Assembly (NCBI GenBank): GCA_946623915.1
Contig: CAMORQ010000040.1
Span: forward strand, 1-10,848
Direction of reading: 5' to 3'
Source of the DNA: an uncultured Coriobacteriaceae bacterium
GTDB lineage: Bacteria; Actinomycetota; Coriobacteriia; Coriobacteriales; Eggerthellaceae
DNA length: 10,848 nt
Shown here piece after piece: positions 6,402 to 10,848 of this stretch; within the stretch, counting starts at the first letter, position 1; each line of letters begins with the position of its first letter. The notes beneath the pieces were generated by a model. It was not told where the DNA came from and did not search any database. It saw only the letters and a list, made by a program, of their open reading frames with translations. A program made the position numbers and the translations under genes.

Positions 6402-8072
6402 ATGAAGCACGCGAAAACGCACAAATCCAACGAGGGTGCCAACGAGCTCGCCAGTGCGCGTTTTTCTGCCGCGGACGTGGTCGCCTGCGCCGTGTTCGCG
6501 CTTGCGTTCGGTGCTGCTTGCGTTTTGCCGCCATGGGCGCAGGGCGGCCTTGGTCTAGGCGCTGCCATCCTCGTCGCTTTGGCGATTGCGGTCGTCGTTG
6601 GCACGGCCCTCGTGCTGATCACGCGATTCTTGCGTCGCCGTTTCCAGACGAGAGATGGTGTGGCCGCAAAGTGCGAAACAGCGTCTGGGTCGCACGCCGG
6701 GTCGGGGGTTTCGCCGCTATCCAAAGCTGCGGTTGTCGCCATCTATTTCGCCATTCTGCTTCCTGCTCTGCTTGCGATGTTCGCGCACGCGCCCGGCTTC
6801 CTTTCGCTGGATTCGCTTGTGATGATCGACAACTCCCGTGGCATCTACGAGTACGCGAACACGTTTCGCTATACGGGGCCGACGAACGCGCATTCGGTGC
6901 TCTACATTTTCCTGCTCGGGTTGTTCATGCAACCTTTGCCTACCTGGCAAGGCGTTGCGCTTTTCCTTTTGTTCCAGGCGGCTTGCCTAAGCGCCATATT
7001 CACGTGGGCGATTGTGTGGCTGGCGCGCTTAGGCGTGCCACGGCCGTACTGGATCGCTGTCCTCGTTTTCTTCGTGATCAACCCCGTGATTGCCGTCTAT
7101 TCGGTCACCTTGTGGAAGGACGTGCTCTATTCCGCCTTCGTTCTTGTGCTGTCTTTGAAATTGTTCGATTGGGCGAAAAGTCCCACCATCCGCTTGCAGG
7201 ATTATCTTGCTGTCGACGCGGTCGTCCTCGCGTTGGTTCTGCTGCGCAACACGGGCCTCTACGTGGGCGTGCTCGCGCTTGCGTGCGCAATCCTCGCGTT
7301 CAAGGGCCAGCGTGCGCGCACTTTTGCGCATACCGCCGCGCTCGTCGCTGTCGTTATGGTGGTGCAGGGGCCTGTGTACACGGCGTTGGGTATGGGAAAG
7401 GCGCATTCTTCGGAAATGCTCTCGGTTCCCCTTCAACAGCTTTCTGCCGTGGTCGCGCACGATGGGAGTCTGAGTGAAGAGCAGCGGGTGTTTTTGGACC
7501 AACTCCTTCCCATCGAACAGTACAAGGAGCGCTACAAGCCCGAATCGGTGAACGACATCAAATTCTCACCCGACTTCAACGATGCGTTCCTTGAAGGCAA
7601 TATGGGTTCCTTTTTACGTGTCTGGGTCGCAGCCGCCCCCGCCAACCTGTCCGAATACGCGAAAGCCTGGGTGGGTGAGACGCGCGGTTATTGGCAACCT
7701 GGAGCAGTAGGCTTCACGTTTGCGGGATGGCCAGATTGGGATGCGAAGGAAACGGTCAATCTGTTCGGCGGAGATATAAAATGGATCAACAGGGTAAACG
7801 GCTTGATGGCCCTGGCTCCCATCGTCTACAGCGCCGGGTCGATGGCGTGGTTTACGTTGCTCGCCATCCTGCTGCTGTTCGTGGCACGGGGCAGCAGGCG
7901 CCTGGCCGACTACGTGCCCTTTGTGCCGCCCTTGGTGGTGCTGCTGATCCTTTTGGTGGCGGCTCCTATCGACTACGACTTCAGGTACGTGTACTGTTTG
8001 GAGTTACTATTGCCTTTTTTGCCCTTGCTGGGCGGGTTGGTGCCTATCGCGGGACGCGATGTTCTAGAATAA
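6402..8072 (+). CDS. DUF6020-type polytopic membrane protein
   Basis: This 556-residue integral membrane protein has likely helices near residues 23-42, 48-75, 109-129, 165-176, 183-207, 216-235, 241-254, 272-300, 308-325, 470-494 and 507-521, and a large non-membrane loop (about 330-465). Recognisable family marks are GFLSLDSLVMID (132-143), VTLWKDVLYSAF (235-246), LLRNTGLY (280-287), and near the end the PIDYDFRYVYCLELLLPF region (522-539), whose Arg-Tyr resembles the end of GT-C-like transferases. A short Arg-rich, variable segment (78-105) splits the first helices from the core. I infer DUF6020 membership; members occur in surface-glycan loci, and the topology would suit a lipid-linked sugar transferase, but no activity is shown. 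ATG 6402 is preceded by GAAGGG at a short two-base spacing. The aminotransferase ATG lies four bases after the stop, so the two are probably co-expressed. Confidence 0.82.
   Translation: MKHAKTHKSNEGANELASARFSAADVVACAVFALAFGAACVLPPWAQGGLGLGAAILVALAIAVVVGTALVLITRFLRRRFQTRDGVAAKCETASGSHAGSGVSPLSKAAVVAIYFAILLPALLAMFAHAPGFLSLDSLVMIDNSRGIYEYANTFRYTGPTNAHSVLYIFLLGLFMQPLPTWQGVALFLLFQAACLSAIFTWAIVWLARLGVPRPYWIAVLVFFVINPVIAVYSVTLWKDVLYSAFVLVLSLKLFDWAKSPTIRLQDYLAVDAVVLALVLLRNTGLYVGVLALACAILAFKGQRARTFAHTAALVAVVMVVQGPVYTALGMGKAHSSEMLSVPLQQLSAVVAHDGSLSEEQRVFLDQLLPIEQYKERYKPESVNDIKFSPDFNDAFLEGNMGSFLRVWVAAAPANLSEYAKAWVGETRGYWQPGAVGFTFAGWPDWDAKETVNLFGGDIKWINRVNGLMALAPIVYSAGSMAWFTLLAILLLFVARGSRRLADYVPFVPPLVVLLILLVAAPIDYDFRYVYCLELLLPFLPLLGGLVPIAGRDVLE
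8065..8070 (+). promoter_or_regulatory. Candidate -10 (TAGAAT), six bases before the aminotransferase ATG
   Basis: TAGAAT covers the last codons of the membrane-protein gene and is followed by exactly six bases (AAAGGT) and then the ATG at 8077, the same geometry as at 954-966. The AAAGG next to the ATG is too close to serve as a normal Shine-Dalgarno sequence. Either a leaderless internal promoter or translational coupling could explain expression. Confidence 0.35.
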
Positions 8073-8076
8073 AGGT

Positions 8077-9294
8077 ATGACGAACGAAACCCCACAACGT
8101 ACCATCGCTTTTTCGCCGCCTGACATCACCGATGCCGAGGTGGATGCCGTTGCACAGGCGTTGCGCAGCGGTTGGATAACCACTGGTCCGCGCACGAAGG
8201 AGCTGGAAGCCAAGTTGTGCGCTTTCACGGATGCCGCCGGCCTGGCGTGCCTGAATTCGGCGACTGCCGCCCTGGAATGCGCGCTGCACCTGCTTGGCGT
8301 TGGGCCAGGCGACGAAGTGGTTGTGCCTGCCTACACCTATACGGCAAGCGCTTCGCCGGTAGTGCATGCTGGCGCCACGTTGGTGCTCGTAGACACGCTG
8401 CCGGGAGCATTCTGCATCGACCCCGAAGCGGTTCGACGCGCCCTCACGCCGCGCACGAAAGCCGTGATACCCGTGGACATCGCAGGCGTCATGTGCGACT
8501 ACGACGCCTTGTTCGTCGCTGTCGAAAACGTTTCCGCCTGGCGGCCGGCCAATGAGGTGCAGGCGGCCTTGGGCCGTCCGGCCATCGTCGCCGATGCCGC
8601 CCACGCCCTCGGAGCTTCGCGAGGCGGTCGCGCTGCGGGCAGTGTGGCGGATTTCACGACGTTTTCGTTCCATGCGGTAAAAAACTTCACGACCGCCGAA
8701 GGGGGAGCGCTTGCGTGGCGCGATTTCGGTCCTGTGACAGGCGAATTCTACCGCAGAGCCATGCTTTACTCCCTGCATGGGCAGAGCAAGGACGCTCTGC
8801 ACAAGGACAAGCCGGGCAACTGGGAATACGACGTCGTCTTTCCCGGATACAAGTGCAATATGACCGATGTGGCCGCCTCCCTTGGCTTAGCGCAGTTCGA
8901 TCGCTACCCGGACCTTCTAGCACGCCGCCATCAGTTGGTGGAGCGCTACGAAAAGAATTTGGACGGTGCACCGGTTTCGTTGCTGCAACATTTCGGCGAT
9001 GGTTTCGCGTCGAGCGCGCACCTTATGCTCGTGCGCATCGAGGGCGCCACCGAGCAGATGCGCAACCGCATCATCGATTCGATGGGGGAGCGTGGCGTGG
9101 CGTGCAACGTCCACTACAAGCCGCTTCCTCTGCTGATGGCCTACTCTAACCTGGGATTTTCGATGGGCGACTACCCGAACGCCTTCGCCCAGTACGAAAA
9201 CGAAATCACGCTGCCGTTGCACACGTTGCTTTCCGACGACGATGTCGACTATGTGTGCTCGAGTTTGCTTGGCGTGCTGGGGGAGTGCTTGTGA
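8077..9294 (+). CDS. DegT/DnrJ/EryC1/StrS aminotransferase (PLP-dependent)
   Basis: This 405-residue enzyme belongs to the family that transfers an amino group, usually from glutamate, onto a nucleotide-linked keto-sugar. The N-terminal block FSPPDITDAEVDAVAQAL followed by SGWITTGP is classic. Lys202 in SFHAVKNFTTAEGG is the expected PLP-binding lysine, and Asp173 and His176 in DAAHALGA fit the cofactor pocket. MCDYDALF, GYKCNMTDVAA and NVHYKPLP are further conserved blocks. Length is normal for the family and no key residue is missing. It follows the membrane protein by four bases, and its stop overlaps the GTG start of the phosphoglycosyl transferase, which hints that the amino sugar it makes may be the first sugar loaded on the lipid carrier, as in PglE/PglC-type pathways. 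No dehydratase or sugar N-acetyltransferase lies in the window, so the exact sugar is open. Confidence 0.95.
   Translation: MTNETPQRTIAFSPPDITDAEVDAVAQALRSGWITTGPRTKELEAKLCAFTDAAGLACLNSATAALECALHLLGVGPGDEVVVPAYTYTASASPVVHAGATLVLVDTLPGAFCIDPEAVRRALTPRTKAVIPVDIAGVMCDYDALFVAVENVSAWRPANEVQAALGRPAIVADAAHALGASRGGRAAGSVADFTTFSFHAVKNFTTAEGGALAWRDFGPVTGEFYRRAMLYSLHGQSKDALHKDKPGNWEYDVVFPGYKCNMTDVAASLGLAQFDRYPDLLARRHQLVERYEKNLDGAPVSLLQHFGDGFASSAHLMLVRIEGATEQMRNRIIDSMGERGVACNVHYKPLPLLMAYSNLGFSMGDYPNAFAQYENEITLPLHTLLSDDDVDYVCSSLLGVLGECL
9279..9285 (+). promoter_or_regulatory. Shine-Dalgarno site (GGGGGAG) that fixes a GTG start
   Basis: GGGGGAG lies five bases before the GTG at 9291 and inside the end of the aminotransferase gene. 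It supports GTG 9291 over the upstream in-frame ATG at 9255, which would give a 36-base deeper overlap and twelve extra residues that do not resemble the family. Confidence 0.8.
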
Positions 9295-9977
9295 GCGTCT
9301 ACACCCGTTACGTCAAACGTGCTTTCGACATCGGCATCGGCCTCGTGGCCATGCCCGTGCTCGGTGCGCTCGTTGTGGTATGCGGTATACGCATCAAGCT
9401 CGAAGATGGGGGGCCGGTGTTCTACAACGCCCCGCGCGTGGGCAAGGATGGCCGCGAATTCACCATGTACAAGTTTCGCAGCATGAAGGTGAACGCTCCC
9501 GACTTGGTGTTTGCGGACGGCTCCACCTACAATGCCGTCGACGATCCGCGCATGACGCAGGTGGGCGCTTGGATGCGCCGGACCAGCATCGACGAATTCC
9601 CGCAGTTCCTCAACGTGCTCGGCGGTTCGATGAGCGTGGTGGGTCCGCGTCCGGATCTGAAGCGCGAAACGGAGCTCTACGAAGGCAACGAGGCCGAAAA
9701 GCTTCTCGTCAAGCCCGGCATCACGGGATATGCCGCCGTATACGGAGGGCGCAATGCGAGTTTGTGGCACGACCGGTTGGCTCTCGACGTGTGGTATGTG
9801 CACAACATCAGCTTCTGGCTGGATGTGAAGATATTCTTCAAAACGTTTGGCGCGCTGTTCAGCCAGGAAGGCGTGTTCGCCGAGCCCGAAGGTGGTTTCG
9901 AGGACACGCACATAGCCGGAACGGGCGAAAGCCCGAAGGCGATCGATGCCGACAACGGCACGACCTTAAAAGGATAG
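9291..9977 (+). CDS. Monotopic phosphoglycosyl transferase (bacterial sugar transferase, PglC/WcaJ-like)
   Basis: This 228-residue enzyme would move a sugar-1-phosphate from a nucleotide sugar to undecaprenyl phosphate, the first membrane step in building a repeat unit. It has the short form: one N-terminal hydrophobic re-entrant segment (about 11-31, after YVKRAFD) and then the catalytic domain. Visible motifs are KFRSM (61-65), DDPRMTQVGAWMRRTSIDEFPQ with the catalytic Asp101-Glu102 pair, VVGPRPD (116-122), and KPGITGYAAVYGGR. The tail after KTFGALF is an unusually long, acidic stretch of about 40 residues (EPEGGFEDTHIAG...) not needed for catalysis. GTG 9291 overlaps the aminotransferase stop as GTGA with a good ribosome site, so the two are translationally coupled. 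The sugar could be the amino sugar made next door. Lacking the large N-terminal membrane domain of WcaJ, it is closer to PglC in build. Confidence 0.95.
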   Translation: MSVYTRYVKRAFDIGIGLVAMPVLGALVVVCGIRIKLEDGGPVFYNAPRVGKDGREFTMYKFRSMKVNAPDLVFADGSTYNAVDDPRMTQVGAWMRRTSIDEFPQFLNVLGGSMSVVGPRPDLKRETELYEGNEAEKLLVKPGITGYAAVYGGRNASLWHDRLALDVWYVHNISFWLDVKIFFKTFGALFSQEGVFAEPEGGFEDTHIAGTGESPKAIDADNGTTLKG

Positions 9978-9984
9978 CCCTCCA

Positions 9985-10010
9985 TATATAAGAGTTCGGT
10001 TAGGGAAGGG
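9985..10010 (+). promoter_or_regulatory. AT-rich -10-like patch and ribosome site before the LicD gene
   Basis: TATATA (9985-9990, overlapping TATAAG at 9987-9992) is a possible -10 in the 40-base gap, with no clear -35. AGGGAAGGG (10002-10010) is a strong purine-rich ribosome site seven bases before the ATG at 10018. The LicD gene may thus have its own promoter in addition to read-through. Confidence 0.4.
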
Positions 10011-10017
10011 AAGCATC

Positions 10018-10848
10018 ATGGGTTTGCGCGAAATGGTTCCTGCGTCGTCGCGATCGTTTTGGCAGCTCTACGGCGAAGTGGAGCGTCTTCAGCGCGAAGT
10101 CGAAAGCCTGCGAAACGAAATGGGTGGCCTGCGCGGCGATCTGAAGGAGGCGCGCAGACTGCTCGAAAAGGCCGACCGCGATCGCCGTTCGCAGATGACC
10201 CGCAGCGACTTGATGATGTGGGAAGCCATGCGCCGCGACGACGAACCCCTGCTAGATACCAAGAAGCGCTTCTTTGGAAACGTTCCCCCTGCGACAGGCG
10301 GCATGCGCCTGCTGCAGGAAGGAAGCGCGCGCCTGCTCGTCGAGTTCGACGAGATTTGCCAGGAAAAAGATATTCCCTACTGGATGGCGTACGGTACCCT
10401 GCTCGGTGCGGTGCGCCACCAAGGATTCGTCCCCTGGGATGACGATGTCGATTTGGGGATGATGCGCGAGGACATCGCGCGGTTGCAGGATGCGGTGGCA
10501 GACGACCCGCGGCATCGGGTGACGGTGGTCTACGACAGCGCCGTGCAGTGCCGCCAGATCCGCTTCCGCTACCGCGACGAGGAAAACCCCTGCTTGCTCG
10601 ATCTGTTCATCTTCGACTACGCCACTTCGTCTGATTATTCGGTGTTTGAGCGCATGAACGCAGTGCGCGCGGACATGATACAGGAGATGCACGATAGCAA
10701 CATGATCGTCGAATCGCGCCCAGGGTCGGGTTACTACCTGTGGCCTAACGGGTCGCAGATGCTTGGGCAAGACGAAGAAGGCGCCGACGAGGTTTCGGCC
10801 CTGTTCGACCGGGCGCGGCAGCGGCAGGTCGCCACCGTGCCCGAAATG
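10018..10848 (+). CDS. LicD-family protein with N-terminal coiled coil (partial)
   Basis: 277 codons are open to the right edge, so the C-terminus is missing. LicD-family (fukutin-like) nucleotidyltransferase-fold enzymes move phosphorylcholine or related phospho-groups onto surface glycans. The core motif is clear: YWMAYGTLLGAVRHQGF (121-137), then PWDDDVDLGM with metal-binding Asp141, Asp142, Asp143 and Asp145, followed by LLDLFIFDY with Asp195 and Asp200. Before this lies a charged, heptad-like segment (about 18-63, with VERLQREVESLRNEM) that predicts a coiled coil, suggesting self-assembly or docking to a partner. No membrane segment is seen. The start is supported by AGGGAAGGG seven bases upstream. 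It follows the phosphoglycosyl transferase by 40 bases in the same direction. Choline use cannot be claimed: no choline uptake or activation gene lies in the window, and many LicD proteins handle other groups. Confidence 0.9.
   Translation, partial: MGLREMVPASSRSFWQLYGEVERLQREVESLRNEMGGLRGDLKEARRLLEKADRDRRSQMTRSDLMMWEAMRRDDEPLLDTKKRFFGNVPPATGGMRLLQEGSARLLVEFDEICQEKDIPYWMAYGTLLGAVRHQGFVPWDDDVDLGMMREDIARLQDAVADDPRHRVTVVYDSAVQCRQIRFRYRDEENPCLLDLFIFDYATSSDYSVFERMNAVRADMIQEMHDSNMIVESRPGSGYYLWPNGSQMLGQDEEGADEVSALFDRARQRQVATVPEM

Noticed and set aside
6269..7477. A 402-codon plus-strand frame overlapping the DUF6020-like gene
   Set aside because: Its product is Cys/Arg-rich without domain marks, while the frame from 6402 gives a clean membrane protein. 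Only its ATG at 6368 is odd, and that is listed as a finding.
1..10848. CRISPR array, tRNA, phage or defence island
   Set aside because: No regularly spaced repeats, clover-leaf segments, integrase or defence-type genes were seen on either strand.

Overview
The window looks like part of a cell-surface polysaccharide locus from a GC-rich (about 60% by eye) actinomycete-type bacterium. A gut coriobacterium (Coriobacteriia, Eggerthellaceae-like) is my best guess. It rests on GC-rich codon use, large DUF6020-type membrane proteins and apparent leaderless starts. No rRNA or marker gene confirms it. I found no tRNA, rRNA, CRISPR array, transposase or phage gene.

Layout. Positions 1-610 (minus) hold the N-terminal 203 codons of a polytopic membrane protein that runs off the left edge. 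Positions 611-965 are a divergent regulatory region with three copies of GTGCACTA. Positions 966-5188 (plus) hold a GT4-type glycosyltransferase, an MBOAT O-acyltransferase, and a membrane-anchored DHHW-family protein 12 bases after it. Positions 5189-5283 separate convergent genes and contain a perfect 14-base palindrome. Positions 5284-6297 (minus) hold a GT2 glycosyltransferase. Positions 6298-6401 are a second divergent promoter region. Positions 6402-10848 (plus) hold a DUF6020-like membrane protein, a DegT/DnrJ/EryC1/StrS aminotransferase, a monotopic phosphoglycosyl transferase that overlaps it by 4 bases, and a LicD-family protein cut by the right edge.

How the parts may fit (inference). 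The aminotransferase would make a nucleotide-linked amino sugar. The phosphoglycosyl transferase would load a sugar-1-phosphate onto undecaprenyl phosphate at the membrane. The GT4 and GT2 enzymes would extend the glycan. The MBOAT/DHHW pair would acylate it, probably with acetate, on the outer face, and the LicD protein could add a phosphoryl decoration such as phosphocholine. The two DUF6020-like proteins resemble large polytopic glycan or lipid-linked sugar transferases, but their role is unknown.

The most useful unexplained signals are the repeated GTGCACTA motif and the recurring arrangement '-10 hexamer, six bases, ATG', which suggests leaderless transcripts. I see no convincing wholly new system. 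The locus is a recognisable type, with some unusual details in start sites and regulation.
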